A stretch of DNA of 64,000 nucleotides from Salininema proteolyticum. Its GTDB lineage: Bacteria; Actinomycetota; Actinomycetes; Mycobacteriales; Micromonosporaceae. Numbering within the stretch: the first letter of the stretch is position 1; every line of letters starts with the position of its first letter. The translations under genes and the position numbers were made by a program. This document shows positions 41,272 through 49,783 of the stretch, in pieces. Location of the stretch: the NCBI RefSeq assembly GCF_042685645.1, contig NZ_JBHUNX010000001.1, positions 2,480,001 to 2,544,000 on the forward strand, read 5' to 3'. The notes below the pieces were generated by a model. The model had not been told where the DNA came from and did no database searches. It saw nothing but the letters and a program-made list of their open reading frames with translations.

Positions 41272-42942
41272 CTAGGGGATCTCGGCCCCGGCATCGGCGT
41301 TCCCCGTTCCGGGCCGGGCTGAGGCGTTCAACACGACGGCGACCGTTGTCCCGTGCGGCTCACGGGGACGGATCTCGAGAGACCCCCGGATCCGTTCGGC
41401 GCGTTCGGACATGATCGCCAGTCCGTAGCGGCCCTCGGGCGCGTCGCCCCCCAGTCCCTGGCCGTCGTCGGTCACTTCGATCCTGGCGTACGGAGGGTCG
41501 ACCTCGCAGGTGACCCACAGGTTCTGGGCCCGCGCGTGCTTTCTGGCGTTGGTGACCGCCTCTTGGGCTATGCGCAGCAGTTCCGCCTCTGTCCCGGCAG
41601 GCAGTCGCGCTCCGCCCTCGTCCAGTGACAAATGTACCCGCAGGCCCGCGCTGGAGCCAACAGCTCGAGCGTAGTCGGCGATGGCGGAGGTCAGGCCGCC
41701 CTTGCGGTCGACGTTGGACCTGAGCTCGAAGAGGCTGAAGCGCAGCTCGGTGACCAGGCGGGTGACCTCGGAACGCAGCTCCTCCAACTGGGAGGAGGCC
41801 TCGGAGGCGCCCTCGGGCAGGTCCGACATGGCGTTGTCTATCCCGTAGCCGAGCATGGCCAGCTCCTGGGCGATGCCGTCGTGGATCTCGCGGGCCAGCC
41901 TCTGGCGCTCCTCGGTGGTCGCCATGGAGCGGACCTCCTCGAACAGGAGCGCCGTCTCCAGGCGCAGCCCCGCCCCGCGGGTGGCGTCGTCGATCTGCGG
42001 GATGAGGACGGGGGTGACGGCGGCCGGCTCGTCCGACTCCAGGGCCACCAGCGCGACGGTGCGGCCCTCGGCGACCAGCGGGTACACCATGGACGACACG
42101 GCTCCGGAGGAGGAGCGGGAGAGGGGCAGCTGGCCCGTCTGCGGCTTCTGGCCGGCCCAGGCGTCGGCCATCATCGTGTTCATCTGCGGGGAGGTCTCCC
42201 AGTCGGCGCGCTCGGGGTTGTGCTCGGCGAGCACGACCATGCGCCGGCCCGAGGAGGCGGCGAGGACGGCCACGCGGTCGACGGCCTCCACCTCGGCCAC
42301 CGAGTCGACGATCTCCGAGGCGATGCCGCCGGGGTCGAGGGTGGATCCGGGCAGCTGGCGGGCGACCACGCGCAGCTGGGTGAGCAGCGCGGCGGCCTCC
42401 TCGTAGGGGCGTTCGGCGTCCTCGGAGCGGGAGAGGTGCACGTGCCCGAGCCAGCTGGCCACGAGTGCGGCGACGAAGGCGAAGGCCAGGGCGGAGGCGG
42501 CGGCGACCAGGTACTCGTCGCGCAGCGCGGGGATGATGTAGGGCACCTGCGCGCCCAGGACGGCGGCGGCGAAGACCGAGAGGAGGATCGACTCGATCGG
42601 CCACTTCTGGATCCGCTGCGGCCCGAGGTTCGCGGTGAGGGCGGCGGCGGCCATGGGGGCCATGAGGTAGGGCAGGACCCACCCGGGTTCGGGGGTCGAC
42701 CAGGAGGCGAGGAGGACGACGGTGACCTCGGCGAAGCGTCCGAGGAGGGCGAGGCGGTGCCGGGGCTGCACGAGGAAGGAGACCGACGCGGCCAGGGCGA
42801 GGACGAGGGCCCAGGGCAGGACGGCGACGGGCGGGGCGATGACCAGTCCGAGGACCGTCACCAGCGCCAGCAGGGGGATCCTGAGCCAGAGTGCGCGGGA
42901 TCGCCAGTGCCTGGTGCCTTCGCTCTGGCTCGGGTCTTCCAT
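41272..42942 (-). CDS. NarX-type sensor histidine kinase with GAF domain
   Basis: A 556-aa kinase. The first 165 residues hold four to six membrane segments (LRIPLLALVTVLGLVIAPP to FAFVAALVASWLG). A GAF-like domain follows (about 195-335), then the HisKA_3 region with H in RLAREIHDGIAQELAMLGYG and the ATPase domain with LLRIAQEAVTNARKHA and TDDGQGLGG. It should phosphorylate the LuxR-type regulator 57 bases downstream. The signal is unknown; its core actinobacterial setting between pimB and an acyl-CoA synthetase hints at membrane-lipid or energy state. Confidence 0.92.
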   Translation of the reverse strand: MEDPSQSEGTRHWRSRALWLRIPLLALVTVLGLVIAPPVAVLPWALVLALAASVSFLVQPRHRLALLGRFAEVTVVLLASWSTPEPGWVLPYLMAPMAAAALTANLGPQRIQKWPIESILLSVFAAAVLGAQVPYIIPALRDEYLVAAASALAFAFVAALVASWLGHVHLSRSEDAERPYEEAAALLTQLRVVARQLPGSTLDPGGIASEIVDSVAEVEAVDRVAVLAASSGRRMVVLAEHNPERADWETSPQMNTMMADAWAGQKPQTGQLPLSRSSSGAVSSMVYPLVAEGRTVALVALESDEPAAVTPVLIPQIDDATRGAGLRLETALLFEEVRSMATTEERQRLAREIHDGIAQELAMLGYGIDNAMSDLPEGASEASSQLEELRSEVTRLVTELRFSLFELRSNVDRKGGLTSAIADYARAVGSSAGLRVHLSLDEGGARLPAGTEAELLRIAQEAVTNARKHARAQNLWVTCEVDPPYARIEVTDDGQGLGGDAPEGRYGLAIMSERAERIRGSLEIRPREPHGTTVAVVLNASARPGTGNADAGAEIP

Positions 42943-43002
42943 TCGCTCGCCGGGTCCTTCCGTCGGTCGGGACCTCCGGCCGCGGTCCGCCGGTCGCGGC
43001 GC

Positions 43003-43027
43003 GGGCCGGCGCGCGGTGCGCCGGCCC
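43003..43027 (-). terminator. terminator of acyl-CoA synthetase gene
   Basis: GGGCCGGCGC-gcggt-GCGCCGGCCC: a perfect 10-pair stem, 21 bases after the stop codon, no T-run. Confidence 0.7.
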
Positions 43028-43047
43028 GGAACGCGTTGGCGCGCGGC

Positions 43048-44853
43048 CTAGTTCTTATTCTGCGCGTAGAGGTCGTCGATTATCTTTTCATATTTTTTCA
43101 CGACGACGTGCCTTTTCACACTCATCTTGGGGGTGAGTTCGCCCGACTCCTCGGAGAAGACGTGAGGCAGCACCGCGAAGCGCTTGATGCCCTCGGCCTT
43201 GGAGACGGTGGTGTTGGCCTGGTCGACCGACTTCTGGACGTCGGCGAGGAGGTCGGCGTTGTCCACCATGTCCTCCAGCGGCGTCTCGCGGTCGAGCCCG
43301 TGGCGCTCCAGCCAGTCGGGCAGCGAGTCGGTGTCGAGGGTGACGAGCGCGGCGATGTAGTGGCGCCCGTCGCCGATGACGGTGGAGCAGGCGACGATCG
43401 GGTTGGCGTCGATGACCTTCTCCAGACCGGAGGGGGCGACGTTCTTGCCGCCGGAGGTCACGATGATCTCCTTCTTGCGGCCGGTGATCGTCACGAAGCC
43501 GTCGTCGTCGATCTCGGCGAGGTCGCCGGTGTGGAACCAGCCCTCGGGGTCGATCGCGTCGGAGGTCGCCTCGTCGTTGTTCCAGTAGCCTTCGAAGATC
43601 TGGGGCCCCTTGGCCAGCAGCTCCCCGTCCTCGGCCACCCGGAGGCTGGTGCCGGGCGTGGGGCGCCCGATGGTGCCGACCTTGATGGCGTTGGTGAGGT
43701 TGAGGCTCAGGACCGGGGAGGTCTCGGTGAGGCCGTAGCCCTCGTAGATGGTGATGCCGACGCCGCGGAAGAAGTGGCCGAGCTCGGCGCCGAGCGGAGC
43801 CCCGCCGGAGACGGCGGCGGTGCACTCCCCGCCGACGGCGGCGCGCAGCTTGGAGTAGACGAGCATGTCCCACAGCTTGTGGCGCAGCTTCAGCCCGATG
43901 CCGGGGCCGCCGGGCCTCTCGAGGGCCCGCGAGTACTCCTTGGCGCAGGCGGCGGCCTTGTCGAAGAGCTTCTCCTTGCCTCCGTCCACGGCCTTCTGGC
44001 GGGCCCCGTTGAAGACCTTCTCGAAGACCCGGGGGATGGCGAGCAGGACGGTCGGCTTGAAGACCGGCATGATCTGGGTGAGCTTGTTGCGGTCGGGGAC
44101 GTGGCCCATGGTGAAGCGGCCCTCGACACCGGCCAGCTGCACGATGCGGGCGAGGACGTGGGCGAGGGGCAGGAACATGAGCATCCGGGCCCCGTCGGAG
44201 AGGACGCCGGGGAGCTCCGCGGTGACGTTGCGGATGTCGGCCAGAAGGTTCTTGTGGGTGAGCATGCAGCCCTTGGCGCGGCCGGTGGTGCCGGAGGTGT
44301 AGATGATGGTGGCCAGGTCGTCGGCGTTGCGGATCTGGCGAGTGCGGTCGATGTCGGCCTCGGAGTCGGCCCCGAGCTCGGTCAGCTCGGCGACGGCGCC
44401 CTTCCCCTCGTCGATGGTCCAGATCGTGTCGAGTCCCTCGACCAGCCCGGTGACCATGTCGCGGTGCTGCCCGGTCTCCACGAACACGGCCTTGACCCCG
44501 GAGTCGGAGAGGATCCACTCGGCCTGCTTCGCCGAGGAGCTCTCGTAGACGGGGACTGTGATGCCGCCGGCGGCCCAGATCGAGTAGTCCAGCAGCGTCC
44601 ACTCGTAGCGGGTCCTGGACAGCAGCCCCACGCGATCGCCGGGCTCGATGCCGGACTCGGCGAGGCCCTTGGCCACCCCGATCACCTCGTCGAGGAACTC
44701 TCTCGCCGTCACGGCGGTCCAGGTCTGTCCATCGTCGCGGGTGCGCTCGTAGAGGACGAAGTCCGGCTGCTCCTTCGCGAGCCGCCACAGCGAGGTGCAG
44801 GTGTTGTCCTCGGGGGCGACGTCCACGACTTCGGGGACAGAGAATTCGCGCAT
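43048..44853 (-). CDS. long-chain acyl-CoA synthetase (FadD15-like)
   Basis: A 601-aa adenylate-forming enzyme. AMP-binding motif IIYTSGTTGRAKGCMLTHKN, then YEGYGLTETSP, GWFHTGDLAEIDDDGFVTITGRKKEI and the C-terminal Lys in LTPKMSVKRHVV. It activates long-chain fatty acids with ATP and CoA and resembles mycobacterial FadD15. ATG 44853 has GGAGCC upstream and fits the family's start; a frame back to 44898 is unsupported. The intergenic region upstream is AT-rich and divergent toward glucokinase. Confidence 0.93.
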   Translation of the reverse strand: MREFSVPEVVDVAPEDNTCTSLWRLAKEQPDFVLYERTRDDGQTWTAVTAREFLDEVIGVAKGLAESGIEPGDRVGLLSRTRYEWTLLDYSIWAAGGITVPVYESSSAKQAEWILSDSGVKAVFVETGQHRDMVTGLVEGLDTIWTIDEGKGAVAELTELGADSEADIDRTRQIRNADDLATIIYTSGTTGRAKGCMLTHKNLLADIRNVTAELPGVLSDGARMLMFLPLAHVLARIVQLAGVEGRFTMGHVPDRNKLTQIMPVFKPTVLLAIPRVFEKVFNGARQKAVDGGKEKLFDKAAACAKEYSRALERPGGPGIGLKLRHKLWDMLVYSKLRAAVGGECTAAVSGGAPLGAELGHFFRGVGITIYEGYGLTETSPVLSLNLTNAIKVGTIGRPTPGTSLRVAEDGELLAKGPQIFEGYWNNDEATSDAIDPEGWFHTGDLAEIDDDGFVTITGRKKEIIVTSGGKNVAPSGLEKVIDANPIVACSTVIGDGRHYIAALVTLDTDSLPDWLERHGLDRETPLEDMVDNADLLADVQKSVDQANTTVSKAEGIKRFAVLPHVFSEESGELTPKMSVKRHVVVKKYEKIIDDLYAQNKN

Positions 44854-45212
44854 GGGCTGGCTCCGTTCATGGGCCGTTAACAACGGCGCTGTTATCATTC
44901 GTCAACTCGTAGTATGAGCCAACTTACCGGTGGAGCTGATCACGCCGCAAGCTGGTCCCCGCCGTCACCGAAGAATCTAAACCAATTCGTTATATTTGTG
45001 ACTCGTGAGTAACATCCCCCCTACCACCTGATTAACCCGAAATGTATCGATAATTATTTATTAACATCGCCGACTTCGAACCGCTCGCGCGGCCCCGGCG
45101 AACTGTAAAGTTACTTCACCGAGTAGAGTTCCACGTGGTGCTCCCAACGTCGTGGGCCGCTATACAGGAGAATGAAACGGACGTGTCCGTCCCAGGAGTA
45201 AAGGAAAGACCA
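44854..45212. other. AT-rich divergent promoter region
   Basis: About 360 bases between the acyl-CoA synthetase and glucokinase genes, markedly AT-rich around 44985-45065 compared with neighbours. It should hold promoters for both genes. No single box could be assigned with confidence. Confidence 0.5.
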
Positions 45213-46163
45213 GTGAGCCTGACGATCGGCGTTGACATCGGGGGAACCAAAGTCGCCGCGGCGGTGGTGGACGAATCCGGCGAGATCCTGCGCAGCACCC
45301 GGCGCCCCACCCCCTCCCAGGACGGAGACGCGCTGGTGAAGGCGGTGTGCGAGTGCGTCGCCGAGCTGAGCGAGGCGCACGAGGTCACCTCGGTCGGCGT
45401 GGGCACCGCCGGCTGGATCTCCTCCGACCGCTCCACACTCCTCTACTCCCCCAACATGGGCATGCGCGACGTCCCGCTGCGCGAGATGATCCAGAAGAGC
45501 TGCGACCTCCCCGTCTACATCGAGAACGACGCCAACGTCGCCATGTGGGCCGAGTTCCGCTTCGGCGCGGCCAAGGAGGTCGACACCGCGGTGCTCTACA
45601 CCGTCGGAACCGGCATCGGCGGCGCGCTCGTCGTCAGCGGCAAGATGGTCCGCGGAACCCACGGCACCGCCGGCGAGCTCGGGCACACCCGCGTCGTCCC
45701 CGACGGGCGCCGCTGCGGCTGCGGCCGCTGGGGATGCCTGGAGCAGTACGCTTCCGGCAACGCCCTGACCCTCCACGCGCAGGAGGCCGCGAAGTCCAAC
45801 CCGCACGAGGCGGAGATCCTCCTCGACCTCGCCGGGGGCGACGCCGACCGGATCACCGGCTCCATGGTCACCGAGGCCGCCCGCCGCGGCGACCGGACCG
45901 CCCTGCGCGGCTTCAACTTCATCGGCCGCTTCCTCGGCAACGCGGTCGCCGACATCATCCAGGCCGTCGACCCCGGCGTCGTCCTGCTGGGCGGCGGAGT
46001 GGTCGACGCGGGGCCGTTCCTCATCGACCCGGTGCGCCGCTACTGCAACGACGGACTCGCCACCCGCCGCGAGACCCCCTACGCCGTCATCCGGCCCGCC
46101 TCCATGGGCCAGAACGCCGGCGTCATAGGCGCCGCCGACCTCGCCCGGGCCGAGGACGCCTGA
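45213..46163 (+). CDS. glk: ROK-family glucokinase
   Basis: A 316-aa ROK kinase that phosphorylates glucose with ATP. Phosphate-binding IGVDIGGTKVAAAVVD, catalytic Asp in YIENDANVAMWAEF, second ATP block YTVGTGIGGALVV and the Cys-rich ROK zinc motif CGCGRWGCLEQYASG are all present. The GTG at 45213 follows AAGGAAAG; the frame back to 45135 has no support. Actinobacterial Glk proteins also take part in carbon repression. It converges on the TIGR00300 gene across a perfect terminator. Confidence 0.93.
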   Translation: MSLTIGVDIGGTKVAAAVVDESGEILRSTRRPTPSQDGDALVKAVCECVAELSEAHEVTSVGVGTAGWISSDRSTLLYSPNMGMRDVPLREMIQKSCDLPVYIENDANVAMWAEFRFGAAKEVDTAVLYTVGTGIGGALVVSGKMVRGTHGTAGELGHTRVVPDGRRCGCGRWGCLEQYASGNALTLHAQEAAKSNPHEAEILLDLAGGDADRITGSMVTEAARRGDRTALRGFNFIGRFLGNAVADIIQAVDPGVVLLGGGVVDAGPFLIDPVRRYCNDGLATRRETPYAVIRPASMGQNAGVIGAADLARAEDA

Positions 46164-46176
46164 GGACACGACGTGA

Positions 46177-46208
46177 CAGCGGGGGCTCCCACCAGGGAGC
46201 CCCCGCTG
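46177..46208. terminator. bidirectional terminator between glk and TIGR00300 gene
   Basis: CAGCGGGGGCTCCC-acca-GGGAGCCCCCGCTG: a perfect 14-pair stem with a 4-base loop and TTTC after it, lying between two convergent genes. Confidence 0.9.
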
Positions 46209-46224
46209 TTTCACGCTTGCGGCC

Positions 46225-47460
46225 TCAGTCGCGCTTGTAGCCGACGACCAGCTCGGCGGCCAGCTGCTCGCAGAAGAGGCCGATGTCGGTGATGACCCCG
46301 GTGGCCTGGGCCGAGCCGCGGTCGGCCAGCTTGGTCACGGTGGCGGGGTTGATGTCCACGCTCACCAGCGGCACCTTGGCGGGCAGCAGGTTGCCCGTGG
46401 CGATCGAGTGCAGCATGGTGGCGACCATGATCGCGAAACCGACGCCCGGCAGGGCCGCGCGCATCGCCCGCTGCCCGTCGATCACGTCGGTGTGGACGTC
46501 CGGCAGGGGCCCGTCGTCGCGGACCGAGCCGACCAGGACGAACTCCTTGCCCTGCTTGACCATCGAGTGCATGATGCCCTGGCGCAGGACGCCGGACTCC
46601 ACTGCCTCCGCGATGGACCCGCAGGCGCGGATCTTGTTGATGGCCCGGATGTGGTGCTCGTGCCCGTGCGGGACGCCGTGCCCGTGGGAGAGGTCGACGC
46701 CCAGGGAGGTCCCGTAGACGGCCGACTCGATGTCGTGGGCCGCCAGGGCGTTGCCCGCGAAGATGACGTCGACGTAGCCCTCCTCGATGAGGGCCTCCAG
46801 CGCCGGTGCGGCGCCGGTGTGGACGATGGCCGGACCGCCGACCCACAGGATCTTCTCGCCGCGCTCCTTGACCTCGCGCATCTGCTGGGCGATCTGCTTG
46901 ACCTGCAGCGCCTGCGGCTTCTCCGACGAGGCGATCGAGGTCATGAACTCGAAGTCGCCCTGGTCCGAGCGGTCGTCCTTCAACGGCAGCACTTCGATGC
47001 CGGAGGACCCGCAGACGACCAGTTCGCCTTCGCGGACGTCCGAGACCGGCAGCGTCCAGGCGCGGTTCTTGTCGTCGGAGAGGATGATACCGCAGTCCAT
47101 CTCCGGATTGTCCACGTCCACCGAGCGCCCGTCGACGCGGACGCGCGTGTCGAAGTTGGTGGTGGAGTAGAAGTCCTCGGGGAACACGCCGTCGGCCGGG
47201 GCCGGGCGGTAGGAGGCCGAGCCCGGCTCCAGGGGGTTGGCCCCGTGGGTCTGGAGGCGCATGACGATGCGCTGCACCTGCGCCTCGCTCTCGGCGGTGA
47301 CCCGGATCTGCGAGTAGGACTCCTCGGTGTGGGTCTGCCCCACGTCGAGGCGCTCGATCACGTAGTCGCCGCTGTACTCGTTGATGTCGTCCAGAACGCG
47401 CGCGAAGATCCCTTGGTCTATGAGATGCCCGCGCAGCTCGACGGTGCGTGTGTAGATCAC
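46225..47460 (-). CDS. TIGR00300 family protein (LOR/SDH region; ornithine cyclodeaminase-like)
   Basis: A 411-aa protein matching the LOR/SDH-associated family TIGR00300. The N-terminal 100 residues are the LOR/SDH module (ELRGHLIDQGIFARVLDDI). The rest is Rossmann-like with VGGPAIVHTGAAPALEALI, GTSLGVDLSHGHGVPHGHEHHIRAINKI and VSVDINPATVTKLADRGS. Archaeal relatives were reported as an unusual ornithine cyclodeaminase giving proline, and related domains sit in cyanobacterial arginine dihydrolase/ornithine cyclodeaminase; activity here is inferred. It is divergent from the copper ATPase. Confidence 0.75.
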   Translation of the reverse strand: MIYTRTVELRGHLIDQGIFARVLDDINEYSGDYVIERLDVGQTHTEESYSQIRVTAESEAQVQRIVMRLQTHGANPLEPGSASYRPAPADGVFPEDFYSTTNFDTRVRVDGRSVDVDNPEMDCGIILSDDKNRAWTLPVSDVREGELVVCGSSGIEVLPLKDDRSDQGDFEFMTSIASSEKPQALQVKQIAQQMREVKERGEKILWVGGPAIVHTGAAPALEALIEEGYVDVIFAGNALAAHDIESAVYGTSLGVDLSHGHGVPHGHEHHIRAINKIRACGSIAEAVESGVLRQGIMHSMVKQGKEFVLVGSVRDDGPLPDVHTDVIDGQRAMRAALPGVGFAIMVATMLHSIATGNLLPAKVPLVSVDINPATVTKLADRGSAQATGVITDIGLFCEQLAAELVVGYKRD

Positions 47461-47617
47461 TGTACGTCCTTTGTATCGATGCGTCCCTGCCCAGGTAGCT
47501 TAACTCCGCGCCTCGGGGCATTCCGCGCGGGACTGTCCGATTCCTCTCATCCGCGCGGGGCGGGCGGCGGCGGGGAGCGCGACTCGGCGAACAAGCTTGA
47601 TTCCCGTCGATACTCTG

Positions 47618-47634
47618 ATACCCTCCGGGGGTAT
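47618..47634. promoter_or_regulatory. CsoR-like operator over copper-ATPase start
   Basis: ATACCC-tccgg-GGGTAT, a perfect 6-base inverted repeat with G-rich core, as in CsoR copper-sensor sites. The right arm overlaps the ATG at 47633, so a bound repressor would block initiation. Confidence 0.6.
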
Positions 47635-49783
47635 GGAACACGAACACGACCACAGTGGCGCGAAGACCCGGGCAGAACACACCGGACATGAAGCGCACCA
47701 ACGCCATCACGGCCCCGAAGACCACACGGGACACGACGCAGGAGGGGCCGGAGCGGACCACGGCGGTCACGACGCACACGACCACTCCAAGCACGCCGGC
47801 CACTCCCCCGACATGTTCAGGGAGAAGTTCTGGTGGTCGCTGGCCCTGTCGATCCCCGTCATCGTCACCAGCCCCATGGTGATGCGGTGGCTCGGCTACG
47901 AGCTCGACTTCCCCGGCGCGGCGCTCATCCCGCCCGTCCTCGGCACCTTCCTCTTCTTCTACGGCGGCTTCCCCTTCCTCAAGTCGGCCGTCGCCGAAGT
48001 CCGCTCGCGCCAACCGGGGATGATGATGCTCATCTCCCTGGCCATCACCGTCGCCTTCTTCGCCTCCCTGGCGACCAGCCTGGGGCTGCTGGACCTCGAC
48101 TTCTGGTGGGAGCTGGCCGCACTGATCGTCATCATGCTGCTGGGCCACTGGCAGGAGATGAAGGCGATCGGTCAAGCCCAGGGAGCCCTCAAAACACTCG
48201 CCGCGCTCCTCCCCGACACCGCCGAAAAGGTCACCGGCGGCGAGACGGCCACCGTCTTGATCTCCGACCTGCGCGTCGGAGACACCGTCCTCGTCCGCCC
48301 CGGCGGACGCGTGCCCGCCGACGGACGCGTCGTCTCCGGCCGGGCCGAGATGGACGAGTCCATGGTCACCGGCGAGTCCAACCCCGTAGTGCGGGAACAG
48401 GGCGACGACGTCGTGGCAGGCACCGTCTCCACCGACTCCGCCGTCCGCGTCACGGTCACCGCCGTCGGCGAGGACACCGCCCTCGCCGGCATCCAGCGCA
48501 TGGTCGCCGAGGCTCAGGCCGCCTCAAGCCGCGCCCAGGCACTCGCCGACCGCTTCGCGGGGTGGCTCTTCTACATCGCCACCGCCGCCGCGGCCCTCAC
48601 CGCGATCGTCTGGTCGATCGCCGGCAGCGCCTCCGACGCGGTCAACCGCACCGTCACCGTGCTCGTCATCGCCTGCCCCCACGCCCTCGGACTGGCCATC
48701 CCGCTGGTCATCTCCATCTCCACCACCGTGGCGGCCAAGAACGGCATCCTCGTCAAGAGCCGCCTGGCACTGGAGAAGTCCCGCGGACTCGACGCCGTCC
48801 TCTTCGACAAGACCGGCACCCTGACCGAAGGGCGGCACGTCGTCACCGCCATGAAGCCGGCGGCCGGAGCCGGCCGCGAAGAGGTCGCCGGGATCGCCGC
48901 CGCCGTCGAGAGCGAGTCGGAGCACCCGCTGGCCAAGGCCATCGTCGCCTACGGGAAGAGACTCGACGGCGACGTCCCCGAGGCGAGGGAGTTCAAGGCC
49001 GTCACGGGAAAGAGCGTCGAAGCGCTCGTGGGCCGCACCCGCTGGGCCGTCGGCGGGCCAGCGCTGCTGGCCGACCAGGACCTGGAGCCCCCGGCCGAAC
49101 TCGACGACCTGCTCGCCGAGTGGGAGTCACAAGGCCACGCGGTCCTCTACCTGGTGCAGGTCTCGGGCGACGCACAGGTCGCCGCCGCCTTCGCGCTCGC
49201 CGACGCGGTGCGCCCCGAAGCGGAGGAGGCGGTGGCGCAGTTGAAGGACGAGGGAGTCTCGACCGTCGCCATGGTCACCGGTGACTCCCGGGCCGTCGCC
49301 GACTCCGTGGCCGGGCAACTGAAGTTCGCCGAGGGAGAGGACGAGGTCTTCGCGCAAGTCCTGCCGCAGGACAAGGACGCTATCGTCAAACGCCTCCAGC
49401 AGCGCGGCCAGAGCGTCGCCATGGTCGGAGACGGCGTCAACGACGCGCCCGCCATCGCGCAGGCCGACGTGGGCGTCGCCATCGGCGCCGGAACCGACGT
49501 GGCCATGGAGACGGCGGGCATCGTCCTCGCCTCCTCGGACCCGAGGGGCGTGGTGAGGACGATCCGCCTGTCCAAGGCCTCCTACCGCAAGATGGTGCAG
49601 AACCTGACCTGGGCGGTCGGCTACAACGTCGTCGCCGTGCCGCTGGCGGCGGGAGTGCTCGCCCCCGTCGGGTTCACGCTCTCCCCGGCCGTCGGCGCCG
49701 TCGCCATGTCGCTTTCCACGATCGTGGTGGCGGTCAACGCGATGACTCTGCGCGGGGTCAGGCTCGAAGGCTCCGCAAGGTGA
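47633..49783 (+). CDS. copB: copper P1B-type ATPase, CopB subtype (CPH motif)
   Basis: A 716-aa copper exporter. The first 60 residues are His-rich (15 or more His, e.g. HDHSGAK, GHDAHDHSKHAGH) and replace a CxxC metal domain. The core has MVTGES, the membrane metal motif CPH at 348-350, the phosphorylation site DKTGTLT (D392) and GDGVNDAPAIAQADVG. CPH with a His-rich start is the CopB (P1B-3) pattern, often assigned to Cu(II) or Cu(I) export. A CsoR-like operator covers the start; the sensor gene itself is not in the window. Confidence 0.9.
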   Translation: MEHEHDHSGAKTRAEHTGHEAHQRHHGPEDHTGHDAGGAGADHGGHDAHDHSKHAGHSPDMFREKFWWSLALSIPVIVTSPMVMRWLGYELDFPGAALIPPVLGTFLFFYGGFPFLKSAVAEVRSRQPGMMMLISLAITVAFFASLATSLGLLDLDFWWELAALIVIMLLGHWQEMKAIGQAQGALKTLAALLPDTAEKVTGGETATVLISDLRVGDTVLVRPGGRVPADGRVVSGRAEMDESMVTGESNPVVREQGDDVVAGTVSTDSAVRVTVTAVGEDTALAGIQRMVAEAQAASSRAQALADRFAGWLFYIATAAAALTAIVWSIAGSASDAVNRTVTVLVIACPHALGLAIPLVISISTTVAAKNGILVKSRLALEKSRGLDAVLFDKTGTLTEGRHVVTAMKPAAGAGREEVAGIAAAVESESEHPLAKAIVAYGKRLDGDVPEAREFKAVTGKSVEALVGRTRWAVGGPALLADQDLEPPAELDDLLAEWESQGHAVLYLVQVSGDAQVAAAFALADAVRPEAEEAVAQLKDEGVSTVAMVTGDSRAVADSVAGQLKFAEGEDEVFAQVLPQDKDAIVKRLQQRGQSVAMVGDGVNDAPAIAQADVGVAIGAGTDVAMETAGIVLASSDPRGVVRTIRLSKASYRKMVQNLTWAVGYNVVAVPLAAGVLAPVGFTLSPAVGAVAMSLSTIVVAVNAMTLRGVRLEGSAR

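Noticed and set aside
41632..44880. A 1082-residue open frame on the plus strand
   Set aside because: It covers the reverse of the sensor kinase and acyl-CoA synthetase genes. Composition is shadow-like and there are no motifs.
49758..49783. The 26-base overlap of the copper ATPase and phosphoesterase genes as an assembly fault
   Set aside because: Both C-termini are complete and plausible. Convergent tail overlaps are common in dense actinobacterial genomes.
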